The position numbers were made by a program, and so were the translations under genes. Shown here one piece after another: positions 44,138 through 54,696 of a DNA stretch of 64,000 nt. This stretch comes from Tridacna crocea (Eukaryota; Mollusca; Bivalvia; Cardiida; Cardiidae). Location: assembly GCA_943736015.1 (NCBI GenBank), contig OX031066.1, positions 5,456,245-5,520,244 of the forward strand, given 5' to 3'. A model generated the notes under the pieces. That model was not told the DNA's origin and ran no database searches. It saw only the letters and a program-made list of their open reading frames with translations. Within the stretch, counting starts at the first letter, position 1, and every line of letters begins with the position of its first letter.

Positions 44138-44435
44138 GCCTTCTTCTTCTTCTTCTTCCTTTCCTCCTTGTTGTTTTTAATTTTCTTCTTTGTGCTCTTG
44201 TCCTTCTTCTTGTTCTTTGTCTACTTGTTGTTGCGGTTGTTGTTTTTCTTCTTGTCGTTATTAGTTTTTTGTTGTTTCCTTGTTTTTCTTGCTGTTGTTG
44301 TTTTCGCTGCTGTTTCTGCTGTTGCCACTGTTTTTTTTTTTTTTTGTTGTTGTTGTTTTTATTGTTCTTCCTGTTCTTGTTCTTCTTATTTTTCTTCTTC
44401 TTCTTACCCTTCTTCTTCTTGAATAACTTGATGGA
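43985..44435. repeat. (ATC)n/(TTC)n/(TTG)n microsatellite compound
   Basis: Trinucleotide runs CAT and TTC interspersed with TTG and T-runs; it opens spurious His- and Phe-rich frames. Confidence 0.92.
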
Positions 44436-44540
44436 GGTGCAAAAATTGCCAGTTACAGATAGTTATATGGTGGAATAAAAAGATAGTTTTTCTTTATGAA
44501 GGACTTGTTAACAGAAAAAAGACTTTACTTTACAAAAAGG

Positions 44541-44732
44541 TTACCCCTTTACTCCATAGATACTCATTTCTACACATTGCTTGTATGAGCACGAGCAATT
44601 TCACCTTTTGCCACAATGTTTTTTCCACTATCAGAAGATGTAATATACACATAAGAAACGGCTTCATCCTTGCTGTTATTTATAGGGTCAGTTAGAGGTA
44701 CCATAGAAATGCCATATGGGGTAAAGGGTTAA
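44541..44732. repeat. TTAA hairpin MITE, subfamily C, left arm missing
   Basis: Termini TTACCCCTTTACTCCATAG and ATGGGGTAAAGGGTTAA. The sequence goes from GCTTGTATGA to GCACGAGCAATTTCACC, so the left half of the hairpin present at 53217 is absent. Confidence 0.82.
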
Positions 44733-44802
44733 TCATGTATGTTACAAAGGCAGAGAAGAAATATTATAGTAGACTGTTGTTATCTCTCAGGCAGCTGGGT
44801 GA

Positions 44803-44860
44803 TTAGATCCAGGATCAGACTGCTCAGAAAGAACAGTCTAAGTCCATAATTATATGCCAA
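44803..44860. repeat. Family D palindrome relic
   Basis: TTAGATCCAGGATCAGACTG with partial mirror ACAGTCTAAGTCC. Confidence 0.5.
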
Positions 44861-45116
44861 CCATTCTGAAAGTAGTGTTAAAATTATTCTCCTTTTTTCC
44901 CCAAATTTGAAAGTTACACACTTTCTGACTTGCAAAAACATTTGATTAAGCGAATCAGAACCTCTGTTCCTTTCATATTAAAAAAAAAAAATGCAGAAAA
45001 AGACAAAAAAAAAATAGTTGTTGAATAAAGTTCCTGATCTCAGCTTTTCCGATGCGCTAGAAAGTGTTGGCAAAAACAATTTCGAAATTGCAGTCTTTTG
45101 GCTTGAATTCTTGTTC

Positions 45117-45321
45117 AGTTTACTAAACAGCCTACTAAAATTTAGACTTGCCCAACAACAATATGAGCATGAGCAAGAGATAGAACTTTGATTAGACAGA
45201 AAACATTTTGGGAAAAGGAGAAAATGCTGGTTACCAGCATTTTCTCCTTTTCCCAAAAATGTTTTCCGAAGCCTTCTTCTGTCAGGTTCATTGGAACTCG
45301 GGTTGATGTGGTGAAAAGTTT
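45117..45321 (-). repeat. Family A hairpin, worn ends
   Basis: Strong core (ATTTTGGGAAAAGGAG, ATGCTGGTTACCAGC). Left end eroded to TTTACTAAACAGCC. Confidence 0.78.
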
Positions 45322-45325
45322 AGAT

Positions 45326-45562
45326 TTAAAACTTTCCCAAACACCAAACAATCCCTGGTTTTTACGGGTCTGGAATAGTAACCTTTTGAAAACATAGTGT
45401 GAAAAAGAGAAAATGCTGGTAACCAGCATTTTCTCCTTTTCCCACAATGTTTTCTACCCTCTCATAGACAGCAAGCATCTTGTCAGCAAGAGTTGAATTG
45501 TCGTCTGCAAATGCTTTCAATTTGGTCTAGTTCAAAAGTTTGTCGTTTGGGAAAGGGGTTAA
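45326..45562 (+). repeat. TTAA hairpin MITE, family A
   Basis: TTAA at 45326-45329 and 45559-45562; subgroup with TTTTTACGGGTCTGGAATAG. The left terminus has CCAAACACCAAACAATCCC, a small duplication of CCAAAC. Confidence 0.88.
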
Positions 45563-45713
45563 GGGTCGGATTGTGCAATGTTCTAATTTTCATCAACTCT
45601 ATCAACTTTAAAGTGGGGAACGGTAATTACACGTGGAACCAGTAATCAAGAAATACTGGGTTCGATTCCATGCTAAACCACAATACCTGCCTTAGAATGA
45701 TGGAAATCATAGT

Positions 45714-46070
45714 GGCAGCATTATCTCCGCTAGGTGGCATTCTACAAATACTCATCAATCTAATTTGGGCATCCTGGGAAGAAAACCGGACTACTTGTCT
45801 ACGCGACAACCGTTACTTTGAATATCAAACTAAAATAAACGTTTACTCAATAAAGCGTTAACTGGTGCGATTCATTCAGCTATGATCAGCAGTTAAGAGA
45901 AATCTGGAGCTAAATCAGGCATGATTTTTTTCCTCAAGCGTATTCATAAAAGCCCTTTTCTCCACTGCTACTTTATAGCGCGGATCACTACAATCTCCCC
46001 AATATACGGGAGAGTGATGCGTCATCTAAGACAGGTCGAATAATATGACATGCACAGACAACGATATAGA
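45714..46070 (+). repeat. Family G dispersed repeat
   Basis: Starts GCATTATCTCCGCTAGGTGG and ends CATGCACAGACAACG, with moderate divergence from the 28146 copy. Just upstream, at 45657-45668, GGGTTCGATTCC matches a pol III B-box consensus; no convincing A-box was found. Confidence 0.72.
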
Positions 46071-46393
46071 GGTAGTGCGTATTCACCCTACTCCTATGGC
46101 TGAATGTGATTTCTATTCTCTTAATCATGGGAAAGAAGTCAACTGCTGGATAAGAGTGTTGTGTTTATGCTGGTTAAAAATAAATAAATAAATTAATATA
46201 CTTGAGCCATAATCTGTGAAAAGGGTGCTTGATGCAGCTACATAAACAAAAACTTATCAACTTAATTCAGTTTGCGTACTCTTCTCAGACTGACACGAGT
46301 CGAAACCATTTGTTGTTTGTAAATTTTGTACATGTGCAAGGACATGCCATGGCTTCAGATTGTTGTTGTACTAATAGGATTGCATAGATAATT

Positions 46394-46654
46394 GGCTTGC
46401 AACACGCGAAAAGGAGCAATCGGACATTTGCGTAAAGTGTCGTCTCGAATCAGCCTGCGCAGTCCGCGCAGGCTAATCCGAGACGACACTTTCCGTTTTA
46501 ATTCAATTTTCTGTTTTGTGCCAGTCTACTGTAGCACAAAATCTAACGTAGTCGTAAAGTGCCGTCTCGGATTAGCCTGCGCGGACTGCGCAGGCTGATC
46601 CGAGACGGCACTTTACGCAAATGTCCGAATGTCCCTTTTTGCGTGTTGCACGCC
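46394..46654. repeat. Double-hairpin MITE (GTCTCGGATTAGCCTGCGCA family)
   Basis: Best copy. Outer ends GCTTGCAACACGCGAAAAGG / CCTTTTTGCGTGTTGC. Two hairpins, TCAGCCTGCGCAGTCC / GCGCAGGCTAATCCGAGACG and TTAGCCTGCGCGGACTG / GCAGGCTGATCCGAGACGG, each flanked by AAAGTG(T/C)CGTCTCG. Confidence 0.87.
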
Positions 46655-46909
46655 GCATCATAATATGATGGCTTTCTAAGAATAATGCATTACGAGGATG
46701 CATTGAGCCCCCTTTTGCTAGGGGCTTATTTGTAGGTGCACAAGCCGCCTTGATATACATGTTATTCAAATACCATTAGGAAAAGTGTGTAAGACACAAA
46801 CTCCACGACAGAAAAAACTACCAAACAAATCGTTTACATTAGAGAACCACCTCGATACAGGAACAAGTCGCCGCAAATTAGATCAAACCGACTGCGACGT
46901 CACATTGAT

Positions 46910-47125
46910 TTAACCCTTTTGTGTGGCGAAGATGTGAAAAAAATCAATTCAGTTCGTAAAAATTGTGATCAAAAATCCATGTTTTGTTTTGTTTCAAATC
47001 GAAACATCCAAAAACACATCGGACAGTGTGGATCCAAAATCAGACTGCACATTTTGTGCAGTCTGATTTTGATTTACATTATCTGAAGAAGCGAAGAAAA
47101 TTATTTCTGGTGACGCAAGGGCTAA
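46910..47125. repeat. TTAA palindromic MITE, family D
   Basis: Left TTAACCCTTTTGTGTGGCG; palindrome GTGGATCCAAAATCAGACTG and mirror with loop ATTT; right end CGCAAGGGCTAA. Confidence 0.75.
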
Positions 47126-47529
47126 TGGATTATTTGTTCCCCCTGTTGGCACGTCTCACAGAATATCAGACATTTTGTACAATTTGACTGGTTTTCTGTT
47201 TTGTCTGCGAGTCAATCCCGATATTCCGTTGCATGTATTACATAAGACCGAGATCCCGTCTATTACTTTATATTTGTTCTCTAGCGTACAGAGTTCTTAA
47301 TCCTTGGGATGCAAGTTCGTTTCCCAGCCAGACCATACTCTTATCTGACGATTGAAAGACAGTTATTGCGCGACAGGATTCATTCTCCTTGGCATCGAAA
47401 TTTATTTCGAAAATGTTTGGTGAGAAGAGCAGACAAAGACTCGGAAAGAACGTTACCCAGAAAAATGGTGAACAGATAAACCGCAGTCAAGTATAGAGAG
47501 ATGAAATCGCCGCTGTGATAAATGAAAAT

Positions 47530-47654
47530 AACGTTAGAAAGAGTGTTTAGCATTAACTGAATACACAGCCACAAAATGCAGCCAATCGTATACGTTAGAA
47601 AGAGTGTTTAGCATTAACTGAATACACAGCCACAAAATACAGCCAATCGTATAC
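47530..47654. repeat. Local tandem duplication, 62 bp x2
   Basis: Units begin ACGTTAGAAAGAGTGTTTAG and end GCCAATCGTAT; one mismatch (GCAGCC/ACAGCC). Confidence 0.87.
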
Positions 47655-47790
47655 GATGGATCATATTGGTCACAAGCTCGGATTTCTCTACTATTGTTCT
47701 TTTTTAAATGCAAATGACTTTACCTATGGTAGAAAAAAATGCAATGAAAAACAGGCAAAAACAAGTAAGTCATTATATGTTTTGTACGAT

Positions 47791-48295
47791 TCTAGGACAA
47801 TCTTCCCCCGGACCATTGCCCCCAGAGGACAATTCCCCCGGACCATTGCCCCCAGAGGACAATTCCCCCCCCCCGACCATTGCCCCCGAGGACAATTCCC
47901 CCGGACCATTGCCCCCCGAGGACAATTCCCCCCGGACCATTGCCCCCCGAGGACAATCCCCCCCGAACCATTGCCCCCCGAGGACAATTCCCCCCGGACC
48001 ATTGCCCCCCGAGGACAATTCCCCCCGGACCATTACCCCTAGAGGACAATTACCCCGAACCATTGCCCCCAGAGGACAATTCCCCCCGGACCATTGCCCC
48101 CTGAGGACAATTCCCCCGGACCATTGCCCCCTGAGGACAAGAAATTGTCCTCGGGAGGCAATAGTCCGGGGGGGCATTAGTACGTGGGGGGCGGGAATTG
48201 TCCTCAGGGGGCAATGGTCCGGGGGGGGATTGTCTTCAGGGGCAATTGTCCGGGGTGGAGGCAATTGTCCGGGGGGGGGGAATTGTCCTGATACG
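47791..48295. repeat. Foldback G/C minisatellite, locus 2
   Basis: C-rich array 47800-48140 of 30-bp units made of two 15-bp halves (GGACCATTGCCCCC and GAGGACAATTCCCCC), inverting at GAGGACAAGAAATTGTCCTC (48133-48152) into a G-rich array to 48295. Ends TCTAGGACAATCTT / AATTGTCCTGATACG. Proline- and glycine-rich frames here are artefacts. Confidence 0.9.
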
Positions 48296-48319
48296 GTTTT
48301 GAACCCAAGAAATGCATCT

Positions 48320-48490
48320 TGTCCAACAAACCGGCTGAATCCTGCGGTAAAATCGCCCTTGAACATACAGAAAATTGTCCAAATTCAAAAGGGTTTGGAA
48401 ACAAGTTCAGTCTCCGTGGACTGCAGGGGCTGATCTGGGTCGATACTTTATGTAGACCCAATAAAGTCCCTTTTCACGGAACATGCCTGA
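48320..48490. repeat. Dispersed repeat shared with 10976-11105
   Basis: ACATACAGAAAATTGTCC, TGATCTGGGTCGATACTTT, and GTCCCTTTTCACGGAACATG. Confidence 0.6.
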
Positions 48491-48777
48491 TGTCTTTAGC
48501 AATAACAAAGATATTATTAGTTGTACGGTCAAGTGGCAGGTGACTTGGAAACTTGTTCACGGCTGTGGTGAATCATGTCGCCCCGAGCATTGCCACCTGA
48601 CTGTACAAGGAATTGATTATACTGCAAATATTACTATTCTAACTTGGGTTAAGGGAATTTTACCTTTTTTTTTAATTTCCTGAGAGCCCCAATTCAATGA
48701 AAAGTTTCGTTACAACGAAAAGACGTCACTGAAACATTGGTAAAACGTGCTAAAATGTGCAGTTTGGCGCATGATCT

Positions 48778-49122
48778 TACGTTGTCTGCGCATGTCATAT
48801 TCTTGGAAGATTCGACATGCTGTGACGCATCACCCATCCCCTGTATACCCGGGAAAAAGTAGGGCTTATATCGAAGCTATTAGACCATTACCCAGGCATG
48901 TAGGGGCTGTTTCTATAAATGGTCGGTGCATAGTTTACCTGCTATCCGATCCTAGTTGAATGAATGACACTAGGTAGCGTTTATTCCGTCAACGTAACTT
49001 ATTTCATTTGGAATTCAAAGTAAAGGTTGTTGTTTTGAAAAATTACTCCGCTCCTGTACCCAGAATGCCCAAATTAGATAGATGTGTTTTTGTAAAATAC
49101 CATCTAGCTGGAGATAATGCAT
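48778..49122 (-). repeat. Family G dispersed repeat, inverted
   Basis: Starts CGTTGTCTGCGCATGTCATA and ends CTAGCTGGAGATAATGC; more diverged in the middle. Confidence 0.72.
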
Positions 49123-49240
49123 AATCCTGATCTTAATCTTGACCAACGCCGCCATTTTGTATGTTGTATTTATGGTACAGTCATGTGTGGGGCTCCCGAA
49201 AGGGAAACCGCTTTTACGTTGGTTTTCGCCAGTGTACATG

Positions 49241-49499
49241 ATTGCAACGCACGAAAAGGGGCATTAAGGCATTTGCATAAAGTGTCGTCTCGGATCAGCC
49301 TGCGCACTCTGCGCAGGCTAATCCGAGACGGCACTTTACGACTACGACAGATTTTGTGCAACAGTAGTCTTGCCTATAACAGAAAATTTCATGAAAGCGG
49401 AAAATGCCGTTTCAGATAAGTTTGCGCGGACTGCGCAGGCTGATCCAAAACGACACTTTACGCAAATATCCGAATGTCCCTTTTAGTGTGTTGCAGGCC
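49241..49499. repeat. Double-hairpin MITE (GTCTCGGATTAGCCTGCGCA family)
   Basis: Ends TTGCAACGCACGAAAAGGGG / CCCTTTTAGTGTGTTGCA; the left hairpin is nearly perfect (TCAGCCTGCGCAC…GCGCAGGCTAATCC), the right worn. Confidence 0.83.
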
Positions 49500-50318
49500 A
49501 TATATGTTTGGGGTATATTATCCAATGAATTCACGAGAAATTTCTTTGGAGTATATTAAGAGATAATCCCAATTTTCGTACGGTAACGACGAAGCAGAAT
49601 TCGACATGGACAGACAATATCTTGAACGTTCTTGGAAAAAATCCGAGCGAAAAAAATGATTATGATCTATGAGAAATTGGGGCAATAAACACAGCAAGCT
49701 ATATTACTTTATTCCATTATAAATACGAAAGTTAAGTTTGATAAGGTTGTAGACACTTTAACCGACATACGAAAAACAACTTTACAATCAACATCACTGG
49801 CAGGTCTTCCTTTGACAAACAGGCTTCTGAAAAATCGATGAGTGAATGCAATATCGTAGCTGTAATTTCCGACCGAAAATTTCCATTTAACTTTTGCAAA
49901 CCCTTCAGAAAATTCAAGCATACGGGAAAATAAACCGATACATGAGAGTGTCAAATAGACCAACCTAACATTTTCAGTCTATAGATAAGATCGGGCCAAA
50001 GCAAACGCAGTTTCAAGATAGCTCTTGCCTAGAATATCTTAACAGAGCGAACAGTGTGCTTCAACGATCAGACTGCACGTTCTGTACCAGCAGATACTAG
50101 TATTTATCTTCATTGTTGGTGAAGACGCAATGGGTCGTATTTGCTAGTATTGTGTGGTAGATTTTTTAGTTTAGTTATCTGACATCAGATAATGCCTTTT
50201 ATATAGTATGTTTGTCTATTTGTTTTCTAACCCGGTTTACTTTACTTAAATCAGAGCGGTCAGTACTCGTATCAGCCCAACATCGTAGTTCTTTACGAGT
50301 ATACACTCAACACTTTCT
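49500..50318. other. Intergenic; a family D scrap at about 50060-50118
   Basis: GATCAGACTGCACGTTCTG is present without a full mirror. No gene seen. Confidence 0.4.
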
Positions 50319-50528
50319 TTAACCCTTAGACTGATAAGCCCGACTCACTGACCTTTTATGGACAATGTGGATCAAGATCAGACTGCACAAAACGTGCAGT
50401 CTGATCTTGAAAAACACCGTGCGATAAGGAGATATGTGTCCCCAAAAAATATATTTGAAATATAAAAACTTTTTTTTTATTGTTGGCTTGAAAGTTTCAT
50501 TTTAAATATATTTCAGGATAAGAGTTGA
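50319..50528 (+). repeat. TTAA palindromic MITE, family D
   Basis: Left TTAACCCTTAGACTGATAAG; palindrome GATCAAGATCAGACTGCAC / loop AAAA; right TTTCAGGATAAGAGTTGA. Confidence 0.8.
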
Positions 50529-50559
50529 CCTGGTTGAGGCAAATTTTCTTTCTGGCGTA

Positions 50560-50750
50560 TTTTCGCCTCTTACCTCTGCTGAAGTAAGTGAGAAAAGTAG
50601 TTGGTGGCTTTGGAAAGAAAGTAGTGTTAGTACTGGTTGAGAAAGCCAGGAAACACACGTGCGTCACCGACCGCTATGATATGACCTTAGCTGGTAAAGT
50701 GGCGTTAAACCCCAATACAACCAACAACCAACCAAGGATAAGAGTTGAGT
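50560..50750 (+). repeat. 3' end of an I-type LINE or LINE-tailed SINE
   Basis: CGCTATGATATGACCTTAGC, TGGCGTTAAACCCCAAT and a (CAAC)n tail parallel the LINE end at 21305-21353 (CGCTAAATGACCAAAGCTG, GATGCGCCATAAAAC, (ATTC)n). The two belong to related but distinct families. Confidence 0.6.
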
Positions 50751-51973
50751 CAGTCCAATCAGAATCACCTCTGGGACTTATCCCCTTGTTTTTAAAAATT
50801 AGTCTATTTGCAGAAGTTGGAAGTTTTAAGTTTGGAAGCAGCCATCTTATATTAGTGCGCAGAGTTCAACCAATCAGCATGCAGTGAATTTTTAGGACCT
50901 ACAATGAACTTATAAAGCACTACGAAGAAAACAAAGAAAATATCTGAGGAATGAAAAAAAATCATAGCGTAGACATGGGAGAAGTAAAGAGAACTCTGAC
51001 GGTCTTGTATCTCTCATCCAAGTACGAGGCATAGCATTTATTCTTTCACCTCACATATTGTTTGTTTTTATTGTCGATTGAATCTTTTTCTCTTTTTTAG
51101 CAGTTAAAATGATGGTATGATCATGGATATATGGCATAAACATTCTAGACGTTACAAAAATCTGCATTGGAACTGTTTGGTCCCTTTTAAGCACAGTTTT
51201 ATCTGTGGTGCTACATACCAGTCTAAGCTGTCTGATGGGCTTCAGACTGAAGAAAATAACCCTGATCTCAATAAGATACTACAAGTATCTGAACAACTTT
51301 TCATAAAGGGCCATCATATAACGCTACATACAAAGTATCAGTTTTTTCTAGGCCTACAAGATACAGATTTTCTTTTCAGATTTCTCAATTGTAAATCCTA
51401 TCTGAAACATATACTCCCTCCTCCACCCCAGCAACGGGATGGCCACCCAATGGTGCTGTCAAGTATCAACGCTCTTGTAGACGAAGATCAGCCTGTATCT
51501 ACTTACAGTCTGATCTTGGTTTCCACTTCATACAAACGTGCCAACAATCCCATACAAATAGTAGCATGTTTATAGAATGAAACATTTCAAACTTGCATTA
51601 TGTAATAATTGTAAATTCTGCTGGATACCAGCTGGGTATTCAATTATTAAGGATTACAACTCCTAAAATGATTTTTGTTTTTTAGTATAAGCAATACCCC
51701 ATGATTTATCAATATAAAGGATGTTTTTTCGACATGATTTCTCCCTCATGAATTTATTAAAAGTGTGTATGAGTGAGTGTTTGTGTGTATGTATGTTCAC
51801 CGTAAATTATTGTCTTCACCAAACTTTACATTATTCTGTCATATCCCCATGTATAATGTTTCACATTACTGGGTGAATAAAGAGATTTTGACTTTTGACT
51901 TGACTTAGTTTTCGGGTTTCAGACAAAAAGATTGGACGATTTGTTCTAAGATCTTATATTTATGACTTAGTGT
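50751..51973. other. Intergenic; possible LINE tail at about 51770-51905
   Basis: A 152-codon frame at 51117-51575 ends in a family D scrap (GATCAGCCTGTATC … CAGTCTGATCTTGG) and is not credited. 51880-51905 (AATAAAGAGATTTTGACTTT, then TGACTTGACTT) resembles the tail of CR1/L2-type elements. Confidence 0.4.
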
Positions 51974-52204
51974 TTAAACTCATTACCAAACGACAATGTT
52001 TTAGACTGGTCCAAATTGAAAGCATTTGCAGACAACAAAATTAAAGTGACTGAAAATTTGAAATTTGGTTTGTGAAGGGTGGAAAACATTGTGGGAAAAG
52101 GAGAAAATGCTGGTTACCAGCATTTTCTCCTTTTTCCCACAATGTTTTCTACAGGCTTCTTTCTCTGGGGCGTCAAAAGTAGGGATTGTGTGGTAATGGG
52201 TTAA
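51974..52204 (-). repeat. TTAA hairpin MITE, family A
   Basis: TTAA at 51974-51977 and 52201-52204. Core almost perfect, with one extra T in the right arm (CTCCTTTTTCCC). Confidence 0.92.
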
Positions 52205-52439
52205 GCTATGGCCTGGGGATGGGGAGCCATCTTTGATATCTAAAGAATGTAATTTGAAAATTATTGAAAATCAATACGCTTTTCCTTTTGGATTCCAGAC
52301 AAGAAAGAATTTAAATTTTATTCCAAAAGAATTGTATGCCCATGACAGCTGGTTTATCTTCAAACTTATGAATCACAACACCCTCAATATCAGGCCTCGA
52401 TGTCATCTCACTTCTCGTTCTGGAGGGGAACTGAAATAT

Positions 52440-52634
52440 TTGAAAACATATATACCAGTATGTGCCCCTTGTCCTCAGAAGTTTTAAATAAGATCTCACT
52501 TCATTTGGTAGTTTGATCCAGTGGTTTCTTAAGAGATGTCTTTTATGGAATTGTTGACAGACGGATAGACACACCAACGACGGACGGTTAGCGGTCATTT
52601 TTCTAACATAAGGCATTTTGTGCTCAAGTGAGCT
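52440..52634 (-). repeat. Family H repeat, 5' end fragment
   Basis: On the minus strand it begins AAGCTCACTTGAGCACAAAA and runs into CGTCCGTCGTTGGTG, the typical start of this family. Confidence 0.6.
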
Positions 52635-52856
52635 TTACCTAACAATCCCTGGTTTTAACAACCCTGAGATAGGATTCTTTTGAAAACATTGTGAGAAAAG
52701 GAGAAAATGCTGCTTACCAGCATTTTCTCCTTTTCTCACAATGTTTTCTACCCTGCTAGAAATAAATTTCAATATTTGAGTTACGTTTATTTTGTTGTCT
52801 GCAATTTGGACCCGTCTAAAATTTTTAAATAATTTTGTCGTTTGGTAAAGGATTAA
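52634..52856 (+). repeat. TTAA hairpin MITE, family A
   Basis: Starts TTTACCTAACAATCCC directly at the family H end; arms carry matched GTGAGAAAAGG / CCTTTTCTCAC; right end TTTGGTAAAGGATTAA at 52841-52856. Confidence 0.86.
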
Positions 52857-53216
52857 GGCGACCAGATTCATGTAATTATATCTTACAAAACAATACTATA
52901 AAAAGCCTAGGTGGTCAGATAATAAAGCCGAATAGAAATCTGCATTTTTTTTTTTGTGTGTGTGTGGGGGGGGGGGGGGGGAGGGGTTACATCGACAAAC
53001 CATGTAAAAAACAACCTTTTACCCAAGCCATGATGCGGTCAGATAATAAAGGGGGTGTCCAGATGAGGGAGGGGGAAGCATGTTTTTTAAATCGACAATA
53101 TCACAAACCATGAGTAACGCTAGTTATGTGTAACAGACAACCTTTTTCCCCTAGCCATCATGTTTTGAAAAGGCTGTAGACTGTGAGAGAAACCATTGTC
53201 TGTAATAAGTAAAGGA

Positions 53217-53445
53217 TTAACCCTTTACTTCACAGATACTCATTTCTACGCATTGCTTGTAGGAGCCTATGGAAAACATTGTGACAAAAGGTGAAATTGC
53301 TCGTCACGAGCAATTTCACCTTTTGTCACAATGTTTTCTATGCTATCAAAAGGTGTCATATACAAATAAGAAACAGCTTCATCCTTGCTGTTATTTAGGG
53401 TCAATTAGAGATACTATAGAAATGCCTTATGGGGTAAAGAGTTAA
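53217..53445. repeat. TTAA hairpin MITE, subfamily C, full copy
   Basis: TTAA at 53217-53220 and 53442-53445. Termini CCCTTTACTTCACAGATAC / ATGGGGTAAAGAG. Hairpin GACAAAAGGTGAAATTGCTC / GAGCAATTTCACC with stem base AAAACATTGTGACAAAAGG, loop GTCAC. Confidence 0.9.
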
Positions 53446-54084
53446 CAATGCTTACTATAACCATCCACGTCAATATGGCTGGGAAAAGACAGTAATAACA
53501 AGGAAGGCTATGTATCATTTTCCTTTCATCATAATGAAACCGGCTGGAATATTTTTTAAAAGATTCGAACATATGGGAATATTGCTCAGAATGAACAATT
53601 TTCCTATTTGCTACAATTTTTTCTTGTTCCTTTTCCGTATCCATTTTTTTCTTTAGAAACATTTCTACAGGTTTGAAAATTAATTGAATGATAACCTGCA
53701 CTGATGATCTTACTTCAAAAGGTAGGATAGGGAAAAAAAAAGGTATTCCGGAAAATGGGTTTTTGCGTAGTAATGATTGTTTATGGCTGTCTGTTGTAAG
53801 AAAGAAATATTTTGCAGCCTGTCTGAAGTCATTACCTCATGACTCGACCTTGAAAATGTAATTTGCGTGTCCGTAATTTGTTAAAACTCAGTAAAATTGT
53901 TGATCAAAGCGTTTGCACGTCTTGTTCCTTGAAAAGTCGTATTAAAAGAGTATTAATCTTTATTCTGCTAGATTATATTAATTAATCTAAACTTTGAAGT
54001 CGATATTAAAAATACGAATGATGCTATAACATGTTTTGTCTTTTAAATATCTCCTGGTCGGACAGTGATCACGTTTTTTATATA
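53446..54084. other. Intergenic, nothing recognised
   Basis: A weak hairpin relic near 53574-53620 (ATTGCTCAGAATGAACAATT). No gene seen. Confidence 0.4.
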
Positions 54085-54205
54085 TGATGGGGGTTTTGTC
54101 CTAGGGGGTTTTTATCCTATAGGAGTTTTGTCCTGGGGGGTGGGGGTTGTCCATGGGGGTTTTATCATGGGGGGGGGTTGTCCTAGGGGGTTTTGTCCTA
54201 CACTC
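54085..54205. repeat. G-rich minisatellite, locus 3
   Basis: ~15-bp units GGGGGTTTTGTCCTA, about eight, without the inverted half seen at loci 1 and 2. Confidence 0.85.
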
Positions 54206-54249
54206 TTTTTTCGTTTTAAATTCAAAGTAACGGTTTAAATTCTATGTAA

Positions 54250-54338
54250 CTGCAGACTGCACGTTTTGTACAGTCTGATCTTGATCTACACTGTCTGATA
54301 AAGGTCAGTGAGTCGGGATTAGCAGATCAAAGGGTTAA
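54250..54338. repeat. Family D, right part
   Basis: CAGACTGCACGTTTTG, GTCTGATCTTGATCTACAC, then AGCAGATCAAAGGGTTAA ending at 54338. Confidence 0.7.
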
Positions 54339-54696
54339 TAAATTCATAGGCCGCGAAAATAACTCACCACGAACGGAAGTAAAATCATATTTTGTTCGTA
54401 AAAGAATTTTATAGGATACATTAGGGATTTAAACTTCCTCTAAATCTATTCAGTTTATATCGATTCCGAAAAAAAAAAAAAGGAAAAAAAAACTTAATCT
54501 TTCATTAATCATTCTTGATGTTTGCTTCCTTGAACATTTTCCAGTAACCACGCTGCAGTCTCGCAGTATTGGCATTTCAAAGCGTTTACACTCACATGCA
54601 CTCCGGATCATTACATTCATTTCTGCAGTGGGCTTAGAAAGTAGTCCGTCATTACGTCATATTTTTGTCACATGACCATAACTCAAAATGGCTACA

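Noticed and set aside
43970-44422. Open frame of 150 codons rich in His, Leu and Phe
   Set aside because: It is a direct reading of (ATC)n/(TTC)n microsatellite; no start context, domain or splice signals.
47708-48433. Open frames of up to 241 codons, Pro- or Gly-rich, on both strands
   Set aside because: They arise from the 15/30-bp minisatellite, which is open in several frames at once.
51117-51575. 152-codon frame on the + strand
   Set aside because: Its end reads through a family D palindrome scrap, and the rest has no recognisable domain or supporting splice sites.
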